This document shows positions 1 through 5,853 of a DNA stretch of 7,929 nucleotides, piece by piece. The translations under genes were made by a program, and so were the position numbers. This DNA is from Planctomycetota bacterium (GTDB lineage: Bacteria > Planctomycetota > PUPC01 > DSUN01): the NCBI GenBank assembly GCA_016872875.1, contig VGYW01000383.1, forward strand, positions 1 to 7,929, written 5' to 3'. Below the pieces are notes generated by a model. It had not been told where the DNA came from. It did no database searches and saw nothing but the letters and a program-made list of their open reading frames with translations. How positions within the stretch are numbered: position 1 is the first letter of the stretch; every line of letters begins with the position of its first letter.

Positions 1-1
1 G

Positions 2-352
2 CTCATCATCTTCTTCATCCTCACCACCACGTTCGTGGTGCCGGCGGGGCAGAAGCTCGACATCCCGGCCGCCTCCGCCGACCCCGCCAAGGCCGAGGAC
101 AAGCAGCTCACCGTCAGCCTCGCGGGCCAGGAAATCCACTTCGGCCCAAGGGGCGAGCGGGTGAGCATCGAGCAGCTCCGCCGCAACCTCCTCGGCCGCA
201 ACTTCCGCGCCAGGCCCCCAAGCCAGCGCATCGTTATCGTCAACGCCAGGCCCGACGTCCCCTACGAGCTCTACTTCGAGGTCGTCATGGCCATCCACGC
301 CGCCGACGGCGTCCTGGCACTCCTCGAAGAGGAAGAGAAGGCCAAGAAGTGA
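2..352 (+). CDS. exbD: ExbD/TolR-family biopolymer transport protein (5' end missing)
   Basis: The frame is open from base 2, so the gene starts upstream of the window. What remains begins with the end of a transmembrane helix (LIIFFILTTTFVVP, bases 2-43), followed by the extracytoplasmic ExbD/TolR domain of roughly 100 residues. The N-terminal cytoplasmic segment and the membrane Asp that carries protons in this family are off the edge. ExbD works with ExbB as an inner-membrane proton channel that powers a TonB- or TolA-like partner. The stop overlaps the start of a second exbD by 4 nt (GTGA), so the two are probably translationally coupled. Tandem exbD genes are common in this type of cluster. 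The acidic/lysine tail EEEEKAKK is ordinary. Family call is firm; the transported substrate cannot be inferred. A GTG at 35 is not a credible start, because it would delete the membrane anchor. Confidence 0.88.
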   Translation, partial: LIIFFILTTTFVVPAGQKLDIPAASADPAKAEDKQLTVSLAGQEIHFGPRGERVSIEQLRRNLLGRNFRARPPSQRIVIVNARPDVPYELYFEVVMAIHAADGVLALLEEEEKAKK

Positions 353-750
353 GCGTCCGACGCAAGAAACGCATGAAGGCCATCGTGCCCACCGCCTCGT
401 TCGCCGACATCGCCTTCCTCCTCAACATCTTCTTCATGGTCACGTCCAACTTCATCAAGGAGGGCCACATCAAGCTCACCCAGCCCCACTCCCCGGAAAT
501 CCAGGCGATGAAGGAGAGCCAGATTTCGGTGGCCCTCGACCGCAACGGCGAGCTGTGGCTCCAGGGCAAGCTCTGCCCCGTCGGGGTCCTCGAGGCCGCG
601 GTCAAGGCCCTCATCGCCGAGCTCGGCCAGAAGACCGTGATGCTGAAGATAGACAAGGACACTCGCCAGGAGAAGTACGGCCCCGTCTTCCTCGCCCTCA
701 GCCGGGCCGGGGCCGAACTCGCCCTCATCGGCCAGAAAGACAAGGAATGA
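349..750 (+). CDS. exbD: ExbD/TolR-family biopolymer transport protein, second copy
   Basis: This 133-residue protein has the full ExbD layout. A short basic cytoplasmic N-terminus (RRKKRMK) is followed by one transmembrane helix at about residues 14-35, with the family's key acidic residue at Asp20 (SFADIAFLLNIFFMVTSNF). A periplasmic domain then runs to the end. In E. coli ExbD the equivalent Asp25 is required for coupling to the proton motive force. The GTG start overlaps the previous exbD stop (GTGA), which supports it over later codons. The purine-rich GAGAAGG just upstream can serve as ribosome binding site. The two ExbDs are quite different in sequence, so they look like distinct subunits rather than a recent duplication. 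Downstream there is a 125-bp gap filled by a hairpin repeat, then the TonB-like gene. Function as an energising subunit is established for the family; the partner assignment is inferred from gene order. Confidence 0.9.
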   Translation: MSVRRKKRMKAIVPTASFADIAFLLNIFFMVTSNFIKEGHIKLTQPHSPEIQAMKESQISVALDRNGELWLQGKLCPVGVLEAAVKALIAELGQKTVMLKIDKDTRQEKYGPVFLALSRAGAELALIGQKDKE

Positions 751-756
751 GCACGT

Positions 757-855
757 GGATGGCCACTGGATGAATGGATGGGTGGATGAGTGGATGAATG
801 TAAGAGAGTGCGCCTGCTCTGCCACCCATCCATCCATCCATTCATCCACCCATCC
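757..855 (+). repeat. GGATGNNT octamer hairpin element, copy 1
   Basis: The left arm (768-800) is four GGATGNNT octamers plus G. The right arm (823-855) is the reverse-complement form, four ANNCATCC-type octamers. About 25 of 33 positions pair directly, and three more can form G-U pairs. The 22-nt core between them (801-822) contains AGAG...CTCT, able to form a small inner stem. An extra GGATGG at 757-762 suggests the left array once ran further. The element fills most of the gap between the second exbD and the TonB-like gene. There is no U-tract after the right arm, so a classical intrinsic terminator is unlikely. Copies 2 and 3 lie at 3201-3286 and 5749-5837. Confidence 0.85.
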
Positions 856-875
856 CCCTGAAGGAACTGTCAGCC

Positions 876-1301
876 ATGCCTGATCCCTATCTGCCCGAAT
901 CAATCAACCCCGACGACCTGATGGCCGGGGTGAAGCGCCACTCGTTCGTCCTCCTCCTGGTGGTGTCGCTGGCGGTCCACCTGGTCGCCATCTTCGGCAC
1001 CTCTATCGGCTACATGCGCCTGATGCGCCAATACAAGTCGTGGCACCCGCGCCTCAAGATGAAGGAGGCCGTCAAGGAACAGCGCGAGCGGGAAGAGGAT
1101 GCCAAGCGCAAGGCCGCCCTCGAGAAGTTCCTCAAGGAGCAGGAGAAGGCGAAGGCCCAGGAGAAGGGCGCGCCCGAGAAGGGCGCCCCCGAGCCGAAAG
1201 GCGAGCCCGAGCCCGGCAAAATCCCTAAGGAGCTCAAGGCCAAGTCCGGCGAGCGGCCAAAGGAGTCCTCCCTCAAGCTCAACGAGCTGGATTCGCCATG
1301 A
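876..1301 (+). CDS. TonB/TolA-like single-pass membrane protein
   Basis: The product is 141 residues. About 22 cytoplasmic residues precede a single hydrophobic helix (about 24-46), followed by a highly charged Lys/Glu/Ala segment likely to be helical or coiled-coil (about 55-97) and a Pro/Glu/Lys-rich tail. The helix contains Ser31-x3-His35 (VSLAVHL). TonB and TolA have the same Ser-x3-His spacing in their membrane helix, where it contacts ExbB/ExbD or TolQ/TolR. With two exbD genes immediately upstream, a TonB/TolA-like energy transducer is the best reading. No C-terminal TonB fold is visible, and the protein is too short to have one. It may hand force to the DUF4159 protein encoded next, whose start overlaps its stop by 4 nt (ATGA). 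AAGGA at 861-865 lies 10 nt before the ATG. The role is inferred from topology, motif and context. Confidence 0.7.
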   Translation: MPDPYLPESINPDDLMAGVKRHSFVLLLVVSLAVHLVAIFGTSIGYMRLMRQYKSWHPRLKMKEAVKEQREREEDAKRKAALEKFLKEQEKAKAQEKGAPEKGAPEPKGEPEPGKIPKELKAKSGERPKESSLKLNELDSP

Positions 1302-3172
1302 GCCGCCGCCCAATCTCGGATTCCGGATTTCGGATTTCGGATTTCAATCCGCAATCCCCACTGCCCACTCGCCAAAGCCCGGCCGGTCCCGTCCACCGGC
1401 GTTTCTCACGCGTCACGCGCCACGCGTCATTCTTCACGCGGCACGCGGCACGCGGCACGCAACCGCGCTTCGCGGATAACTTGGTCTCCGGCGCATTCTG
1501 GTTCTTCGCCCACATCCACTCCGCCGCCGCCTGGCTCCTCTCCCGGTTCGGCTGGGGCGGAGCCTGGCTCATCCGTCCTTTCCCCTGGTCCTGCCGCCTC
1601 GGGGCCATGGCCGCGGCGCTGGCCATCCTCGCGCTCTGGCTCGGCTTCTACGGCCACGACTGGCTGCTCCGCGCCGCCGAGTTCGACCCCAAGCAGGCCA
1701 GGACCCTCACGGAGCAGGGGCTTGTGGCGTCGTTCCGCGGGCTGAGCGCGGTGGCCCGCTGCGCCAGCCTGCTGCTGGCCGCGGCCGCTGTTGGGGCATT
1801 TGTGCGCCACAGGCTTGCCCTCTGGCTCCTCAAGGCGGGCGGCGCCGCCTTCGCCGTGGTCTGGGCGTACCTGGCCTTCTTCGCCGTCGCCGCGCCCAGC
1901 GCGCTCCACCTCGCGGACGCCAAGACCTTCGACAAGAGCATGCGGAACGACCTCTGGGTGGCCGGCGGCTGGCTCTGGACCCCGCCCGCGCTCCTGGCCG
2001 CCCTGTTCCTCATCGCCCTCTGCCTCCGCTCCGTCGCCGCCTTCTACTGTGGCAAAGGCTCTGGTGGCACAGGCGTCCCGCCTGTGAGTGCCACAGGCAA
2101 GATGCCTGTGCCACCACAAGATGCAGGTGCTCCCCTTCTGGGCGACCGCGTGGTCGCCTCCCTCAAGTCCCCCCGCGACCCCCGCTGGCGCTCGTCCTCC
2201 TACTGGGCAGCCTTCATCCACTTCGCCGTCATCCTGCTCTTTCCGCTCCTCACCCACGCCTGGGGGCGCGAGAGGGTCTATGGAGTCCCGAAGGGCAGCG
2301 GGAACCCCATCGTGCAAATGGTCAAGGTCAAGCGGGTCGAGAGGAAGGAGAAGCCCAAGAAGAAGAAGTTCGTCCTCAACATGGACAGCCCGATCATCTT
2401 CTACATCCCCAACATCGACGAGAGCCAGATACGCGAGCAGTTGGAGAAGGAGACGCTGGACCCGTACCGCCCAACGTCGTTCACCGGCAAGCTGGGCAAG
2501 GGGGGCGGCGACACCGGCGGCTGGCCCTCAGGCATGGAAGGCGCAAAGGTCGGCTTCATTCGCCTCGAATACAAGGGGGGCGACTGGGACCAGGACATGG
2601 GCGTCAACGCCGACTACAACCTGCTCGTGCAGTTCCACAAGATCACCGGCTTCAAGATCGCGGACAACACGGACCACATCCCGATCATGGAGTTGCGGCG
2701 CTTCCGCAAGCACCGCGCCCCGCCATTCGTCTTCATCACCGGCAGCAAGGCCATCTCGGCCAACAAGAAGGAGGTGGACACCCTCCGCTGGTACTGCCTC
2801 GAGGAGGGCGGCATGATCTTCGCGGACAACGGCGGGGGCAACTTCGACTACCACTTCCGCAAGCTGATGCGCCAATGCTTCCCCGAACTGCACCCGTGGA
2901 CTGACATTGCGAACGACGACATCCTCTACCAGCAGCCGTTCGTGTTCCCCAACGGCGCCCCGCCTCTCTGGCACCACTCCGGCATGCGCGCCCTGGGCCT
3001 CAAGTACAACGAGCGCTGGGTCGTCTTCTACCACCAGGGCGACATCAACGACGCCTGGAAGACCGGCCACTCCGGCGCCACCGAGGCCCAGGCGATGCAG
3101 GCATACCGCCTCGGCATCAACATCATCAACTACGCCTTCAACCAGTACATGCACATCCACTTTGGGGACTGA
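1298..3172 (+). CDS. Polytopic membrane protein with C-terminal DUF4159 domain
   Basis: The frame has 624 codons. Hydrophobic helices are visible near residues 101-118, 154-170, 172-200, 229-248 and 302-321. A Lys-rich linker (KRVERKEKPKKKKF, 345-358) leads to a DUF4159 domain from about 417 to the end (FIRLEYKGGDWDQ, then FVFITGS and EEGGMIFADNGGGNFD). DUF4159 resembles the class I glutamine-amidotransferase-like fold. Its function is not established, and I see no catalytic Cys-His-Glu triad. The start overlaps the TonB-like gene (ATGA), indicating coupled translation and a shared complex with ExbB/D. Residues 5-20 and 37-55 are encoded by heptamer repeats, and residues 256-273 by a double hairpin. 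These stretches are unlikely to be ancestral protein. A TTG at 1481 (residue 62), just after the repeats, is an alternative start, but its ribosome binding site is weak. The DUF4159 assignment is firm; the N-terminus is not. Confidence 0.85.
   Translation: MSRRPISDSGFRISDFNPQSPLPTRQSPAGPVHRRFSRVTRHASFFTRHAARGTQPRFADNLVSGAFWFFAHIHSAAAWLLSRFGWGGAWLIRPFPWSCRLGAMAAALAILALWLGFYGHDWLLRAAEFDPKQARTLTEQGLVASFRGLSAVARCASLLLAAAAVGAFVRHRLALWLLKAGGAAFAVVWAYLAFFAVAAPSALHLADAKTFDKSMRNDLWVAGGWLWTPPALLAALFLIALCLRSVAAFYCGKGSGGTGVPPVSATGKMPVPPQDAGAPLLGDRVVASLKSPRDPRWRSSSYWAAFIHFAVILLFPLLTHAWGRERVYGVPKGSGNPIVQMVKVKRVERKEKPKKKKFVLNMDSPIIFYIPNIDESQIREQLEKETLDPYRPTSFTGKLGKGGGDTGGWPSGMEGAKVGFIRLEYKGGDWDQDMGVNADYNLLVQFHKITGFKIADNTDHIPIMELRRFRKHRAPPFVFITGSKAISANKKEVDTLRWYCLEEGGMIFADNGGGNFDYHFRKLMRQCFPELHPWTDIANDDILYQQPFVFPNGAPPLWHHSGMRALGLKYNERWVVFYHQGDINDAWKTGHSGATEAQAMQAYRLGINIINYAFNQYMHIHFGD
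1317..1357 (+). repeat. CGGATTT heptamer array meeting its inverse
   Basis: Four heptamers run head to tail (CGGATTC, then CGGATTT three times, 1317-1344). They are followed at once by inverse-sense units CAATCCG and CAATCCC (1345-1357). CGGATTTCAATCCG (1338-1351) is a short hairpin. The array lies inside the DUF4159 reading frame, starting at about codon 7, and keeps the frame open. It has the same logic as the intergenic elements in this window: tandem units facing their reverse complement. Confidence 0.75.
1406..1461 (+). repeat. TCACGCG/GCACGCG heptamer tandem array
   Basis: Eight consecutive heptamers with no gaps: TCACGCG, TCACGCG, CCACGCG, TCATTCT, TCACGCG, GCACGCG, GCACGCG, GCACGCA. 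Seven fit the pattern NCACGCR; only the fourth is degenerate. The array encodes residues 37-55 of the DUF4159 frame as an Arg/His/Thr-rich stretch (RVTRHASFFTRHAARGT). Unlike the other blocks it is a direct array, without an obvious inverted partner in the window. Confidence 0.75.
2063..2115 (+). repeat. Double-hairpin palindromic repeat inside the DUF4159 gene
   Basis: The outer ends form a perfect 12-bp inverted repeat (GGTGGCACAGGC at 2063-2074, GCCTGTGCCACC at 2104-2115). Inside are two hairpins side by side, each with an 8-bp stem and 3-nt loop. The first is CACAGGCG/CGCCTGTG with loop TCC (2068-2086); the second is CACAGGCA/TGCCTGTG with loop AGA (2092-2110). The element lies in frame and translates as GTGVPPVSATGKMPVPP, between the fourth and fifth predicted membrane helices. 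From memory, this peptide string recurs in unrelated predicted proteins of planctomycetes and relatives, which fits a dispersed DNA repeat. Confidence 0.85.
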
Positions 3173-3200
3173 GAGCCCCGCCGCAACCGAAGGGGAGACT

Positions 3201-3286
3201 GGATGGTTGGACGAATGGATGTCTGGATGAATGTCAGAGCACAGCCGCTCTTTCATTCATCCATTCATCCACCCATCCATTCATCC
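3201..3286 (+). repeat. GGATGNNT octamer hairpin element, copy 2
   Basis: The left arm (3201-3233) is four octamers plus G, two of them degenerate (GGACGAAT, GGATGTCT). The right arm (3254-3286) is its reverse complement at 26 of 33 positions. The 20-nt core (3234-3253) holds a clear inner stem, AGAGC/GCTCT, with a 6-nt loop ACAGCC. The sequence entering the core (GGATGAATGT, then one variable base, then AGAG) matches copy 1, so the copies share a core and not only simple repeats. It lies between two convergent genes, DUF4159 and the cupin, where it could act as a bidirectional transcription barrier; that role is inference. Confidence 0.88.
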
Positions 3287-3296
3287 CCCTCAGGGG

Positions 3297-3614
3297 TTAG
3301 CGGTAGTCCTGCCTTGTTGGGTAGAACACGTCGATCACGTAGCAGTCCGTCACCGCCCTGGCTGAGTGCGGCGTGTTGGGCGGGATGATGACCACGGCCC
3401 CCGGGCCGACCCGTCGCGTCTCGTCGCCTACCGTCAGGTCCATCTCCCCCTCGATCACGTTCGCCACCTGCTCGTGCGGGTGGGCGTGGCCCGCGATCAC
3501 GTCGCCCGCCGCGAAGTGCCAGTGGACGAACGTCATGTGCAGCGAGTGAACCACGCGGGCCTTGCACCCGAACAACTGGCGTTCCGGAATCCTGCCGAGG
3601 TCCAGGAAACCCAT
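3297..3614 (-). CDS. Small KdgF-like cupin protein
   Basis: The 105-residue product is a single cupin barrel. The metal-binding motif is GHAHPHEQ, with His43, His45 and Gln49 as likely ligands. The second cupin motif, PPNTPHSA, supplies His83. The HSHPHEQ-like motif, the ARAxxD...DVF turn and the terminal YPTRQDYR closely resemble KdgF. That enzyme linearises unsaturated uronate sugars released from pectin or alginate. No other uronate or pectin gene is visible here, so the general cupin call is safer than the enzyme name. The ATG has GGGGAG six bases upstream (3621-3626), which fixes the start. It follows the vapC-type gene on the same strand after a 50-nt gap and may be read through from the same promoter. 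Its 3' end meets the octamer hairpin at 3201-3286. Confidence 0.8.
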   Translation of the reverse strand: MGFLDLGRIPERQLFGCKARVVHSLHMTFVHWHFAAGDVIAGHAHPHEQVANVIEGEMDLTVGDETRRVGPGAVVIIPPNTPHSARAVTDCYVIDVFYPTRQDYR

Positions 3615-3664
3615 GTCGGTCTCCCCATTGCCGGGAACAGCCCCTTGCGGCGCGCCCCACTCCC

Positions 3665-4084
3665 TCAGATTCCCACGCCCTCTACTCTCAGCCCCGCATC
3701 CGATGCCCCCCCGCGCTGACGCCGGTCGCCGGTCAGGAAGAGGTCCGGGCCGGCCTCCTGCGCAGAGGCAATGTGCAGCGCGTCCGACGCCCGGAGAGGC
3801 GAGCGCTCTAGGCGAACGAGCGCCTTCTCCACTATGGAGGGCGACACATCCATTGTGATTGCCTCAGTCAAGTCATCCACTACCTCCTGCTTCATCGTCG
3901 CATACTCGCTCTCGGTAAGCCTCCCCTCGCGGCGCAGCCGGTTCAGGGTAGACACGACTTCCGGCAGCGCAATGACGCTCACGATCACCTCGTCCGCCTC
4001 GGTGCAAAGGGCCACCACCCGGTCCGTGCCCACCTCACGCACATACCGCTTCGCCAGCGCCGAAGAGTCCAGGAACAGCCGCAT
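3665..4084 (-). CDS. vapC: VapC-type PIN-domain ribonuclease toxin
   Basis: The 139-residue protein has the PIN-domain length and all four acidic positions of the Mg2+-binding site. These are Asp6 (LFLDSSALAK), Glu42 (LPEVVS), Asp101 (RASDALHIA) and Asp120 (FLTGDRRQ). PIN toxins of this class cut RNA, often tRNA or rRNA, when released from their antitoxin. The ATG overlaps the antitoxin stop by one base (TGATG), the standard coupled arrangement of toxin-antitoxin pairs. The C-terminus (DRRQRGGASDAGLRV) matches the usual last strand and helix. Nothing suggests inactivation. The frame remains open far upstream through the antitoxin and antisense to the ketosynthase, but that extension is a GC-rich shadow, and the true start is the overlapping ATG. 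The RNA target cannot be predicted from sequence. Confidence 0.92.
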   Translation of the reverse strand: MRLFLDSSALAKRYVREVGTDRVVALCTEADEVIVSVIALPEVVSTLNRLRREGRLTESEYATMKQEVVDDLTEAITMDVSPSIVEKALVRLERSPLRASDALHIASAQEAGPDLFLTGDRRQRGGASDAGLRVEGVGI

Positions 4085-4308
4085 CAGGGACTCTCCTCCC
4101 GGTCGGCAACAATCTCCTTGCTCAGCGACAGCCCGGGGATGGTCAGGGGATTCGCCCGCTTCCACCGGTCCATGGGCCGCTTGGGCACGGGGGCCAGCAC
4201 CGCCACGGGCTTCCCCTCGCGGCACACCTCCACCGTCTCCCCGCGCGCCACCGCGTCGAGGTACTTCTCCGTATCGTTCCTGAGGTCCACGACGCTCACG
4301 GCGATCAT
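4084..4308 (-). CDS. Phd/YefM-family antitoxin
   Basis: The product is 74 residues. The N-terminal half has the Phd/YefM fold signature: VVDLRNDTEKYLDAVARGE followed by TVEVCREGKPVAVLAPV. This part dimerises and binds its own operator. The C-terminal half (about 45-74, RWKRANPLTIPG...) is the variable region that wraps the toxin. The start at 4308 is set by AAAGGAG six bases upstream and by a near-consensus promoter just before it. The stop overlaps the PIN toxin start by one base. Autorepression by the antitoxin, or by the antitoxin-toxin complex, is the norm for the family. The imperfect palindrome ATGATACCAT over the -10 box is a possible operator. Longer upstream starts in the same frame are shadows. 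Confidence 0.9.
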   Translation of the reverse strand: MIAVSVVDLRNDTEKYLDAVARGETVEVCREGKPVAVLAPVPKRPMDRWKRANPLTIPGLSLSKEIVADREESP

Positions 4309-4331
4309 GGCAATCTCCTTTCCCCTGCGCC

Positions 4332-4359
4332 ATGATACCATGCGCCCACGGGGTGTCAA
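4332..4359 (-). promoter_or_regulatory. Sigma-70-type promoter of the toxin-antitoxin operon
   Basis: On the minus strand, TTGACA (4354-4359, exact consensus) is separated by 16 bp from TATCAT (4332-4337, five of six). The antitoxin ATG follows 23 bp after the -10 box, leaving a leader of about 17 nt with the AAAGGAG ribosome binding site. The -10 lies inside the imperfect palindrome ATGATACCAT, a plausible autoregulatory operator. In such GC-rich DNA this match is unlikely to be chance, but it is untested. Confidence 0.6.
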
Positions 4360-4428
4360 GCGCCGCCGTGCGTTCCTGTCGCGCGCCCCAGCCCTGGCAG
4401 ATGATCGGCACCCGCGTGGGAGTCGGGA

Positions 4429-4457
4429 TTGAAACGGGCGGCGTCTTCTGGTAACCT
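4429..4457 (+). promoter_or_regulatory. Possible promoter for the ketosynthase operon
   Basis: TTGAAA (4429-4434, five of six) and TAACCT (4452-4457, three of six) are 17 bp apart and end 38 bp before the ketosynthase ATG. The -10 match is weak. This is the best candidate in the 187-bp divergent gap between the antitoxin and the ketosynthase, and nothing else in that gap stands out. Confidence 0.3.
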
Positions 4458-4495
4458 GAAAGGTGAGCGGCAAGGACGCTTTCGGAGCGGTGCGC

Positions 4496-5740
4496 ATGGA
4501 GACGCGGCGAGCGGTAGTGACCGGGCTGGGGGTGGTGGCGCCCAACGGGATCGGCACGCGGGCGTTCTGGACCGCGACGCTCCAGGGCAAGTCGGGTGTT
4601 GGGCCAGTGACAGCCTTCGATGCGTCGCTCTACGAGTCCAGGATCGCCGGCGAGGTGAAGGGCCTCGACCCGACCCAGTTCCTGCCGCCGAACGTGGCGC
4701 GGAGGGTTGACCGCTTCGTGCACCTGGGCCTTGCGGCGGCGGGCGAGGCGCTGCGCGACAGCGGGCTGGACCTGGCGGCCGCGGACCGCTCCCGCATCGG
4801 CGCGATCATCGGCTCGGGCCTCGGGGGCGTGATCTTCCACGAGGAGCAGATTCTCGCGGGCTACGAGAAGGGGCCCCACAGGCTCAACCCGCTCTGCGTG
4901 CCGCGCATCACGCCGAACGCGGTGGCCTCCCACATCGCCATCCAGCACGGGCTGCTCGGCCCGAACATGGTCATCTCCACGGCCTGCGCGTCGAGCAACC
5001 ACGCCATCGGCGAGTCGCTGCGGAAGATCCAGCACGGGGAGGCGGACCTGGTGGTCACGGGGGGCGTGGAGGCCCCGCTGACGCTGTTCTGCTTCGGCGC
5101 CTACGCCGCGATGAAGGTGCTGTCGAGGCGTAACGACGCCCCTGAGAAGGCGAGCCGCCCATTCGACCGCGGCCGCGACGGCTTCGTGCTCTCCGAGGGC
5201 GCGGCGGCGCTCATCCTCGAAGAGCTCGGCCACGCGCGCCGACGCGGAGCGCGCATCTACGCCGAGCTGCTCGGCTACGGCGCCGGCTCCGGCGCTCACC
5301 ACATGGTGATCCCCGACCCCACGGGCAACGACGCGGCGGCGGCCATGCGCCTCGCCCTGCGCGACGCAGGCATCGGCCCAGACGCGGTGGACTACATCAA
5401 CGCCCACGGCACGTCCACGCAGGCCAACGATGCGGCGGAGACGCGGGCCATCAAGGACGTCTTCGGGGAGCGCGCCCGCGCAATACCCATCTCGGCCACG
5501 AAGGGCGTGATCGGCCACACCATCGGCGCCGCCGGCGCCATCGAGGCCGCCGCCTGCTGCCTCACCATCGCCGAAGGCGTGATACACCCCACCGCGAACT
5601 ACGAGAAGCCCGACCCCGACTGCGACCTCGACTACGTGCCCAACTCCGCGCGTGAGGCGAAGGTGAACGTCGCCCTCTCGAACGCCTTTGGCTTCGGCAA
5701 CGCCAACGCGTGCCTCGTGTTCGCGAGGTGCGACCAGTGA
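4496..5740 (+). CDS. fabF: Beta-ketoacyl-[acyl-carrier-protein] synthase II (FabF type)
   Basis: The 414-residue enzyme condenses malonyl-ACP with a growing acyl-ACP, the chain-extension step of type II fatty acid synthesis in the cytosol. The thiolase-fold active site is complete. Cys164 (STACASSNH) is the nucleophile, His304 (NAHGTST) and His341 (GVIGHTIGAAGA) bind malonyl, and Lys336 (SATKG) is conserved. Each is one position beyond the E. coli FabF residues (163, 303, 340, 335), and the length is almost the same. ATG 4496 is chosen because GGAG lies 8 nt upstream and the product starts METRRAVVTGLGVV, as FabF does. A GTG at 4463 would add 11 unconserved residues. An acyl carrier protein follows 113 bp downstream, across an octamer hairpin. 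A specialised ketosynthase serving that carrier is the alternative; the sequence favours the FabF clade. Confidence 0.92.
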   Translation: METRRAVVTGLGVVAPNGIGTRAFWTATLQGKSGVGPVTAFDASLYESRIAGEVKGLDPTQFLPPNVARRVDRFVHLGLAAAGEALRDSGLDLAAADRSRIGAIIGSGLGGVIFHEEQILAGYEKGPHRLNPLCVPRITPNAVASHIAIQHGLLGPNMVISTACASSNHAIGESLRKIQHGEADLVVTGGVEAPLTLFCFGAYAAMKVLSRRNDAPEKASRPFDRGRDGFVLSEGAAALILEELGHARRRGARIYAELLGYGAGSGAHHMVIPDPTGNDAAAAMRLALRDAGIGPDAVDYINAHGTSTQANDAAETRAIKDVFGERARAIPISATKGVIGHTIGAAGAIEAAACCLTIAEGVIHPTANYEKPDPDCDLDYVPNSAREAKVNVALSNAFGFGNANACLVFARCDQ

Positions 5741-5748
5741 AGAGCGGG

Positions 5749-5837
5749 GGATGAATGGATGAATGGATGAACGAGCGGAAGGGCGGTTGCCTCTGGCACC
5801 CATCCACTCATCCACCCATCCATTCATCCACCCATCC
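5749..5837 (+). repeat. GGATGNNT octamer hairpin element, copy 3
   Basis: The left arm is three octamers (GGATGAAT twice, then GGATGAAC, 5749-5772). The right arm is longer: five ANNCATCC units (5797-5837), so the arms are unequal. The 24-nt core (5773-5796) begins GAGCGG and ends CCTCTGG, echoing the AGAG...CTCT core of the other copies. It fills the gap between the ketosynthase and the acyl carrier protein. It ends only 4 nt before the GGAG ribosome binding site of the latter, so folding of the transcript could affect carrier-protein translation. That effect is inference. Confidence 0.85.
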
Positions 5838-5853
5838 ACTTGGAGAAAAGTGA

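Noticed and set aside
757..855. Octamer hairpins as intrinsic transcription terminators
   Set aside because: No run of T follows the right arms, and copy 1 interrupts an otherwise coupled operon. Termination or attenuation remains possible only for the copy between convergent genes.
4411..4435. GGGATTGAAAC, resembling the 3' end of many CRISPR repeats
   Set aside because: It occurs once only, with no spacing pattern, second copy or cas gene nearby. The TTGAAA within it is noted instead as a weak -35 candidate.
4463..4495. Earlier GTG start for the ketosynthase
   Set aside because: The 11 added residues do not match FabF N-termini, and the GTG has no properly spaced ribosome binding site, while ATG 4496 has GGAG at 8 nt.
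5749..5837. Peptides such as MDGWM and HPFIHSS read from the octamer arrays as small proteins
   Set aside because: They are direct translations of the repeats in several frames, lack ribosome binding sites and show no conserved coding pattern.
3665..5839. A very long minus-strand open frame (over 700 codons) running antisense through the ketosynthase gene
   Set aside because: Only its 3' end (the PIN toxin, from the ATG at 4084) has protein-family features. The rest is a GC-rich antisense shadow of fabF and the octamer repeat, with no recognisable motif.
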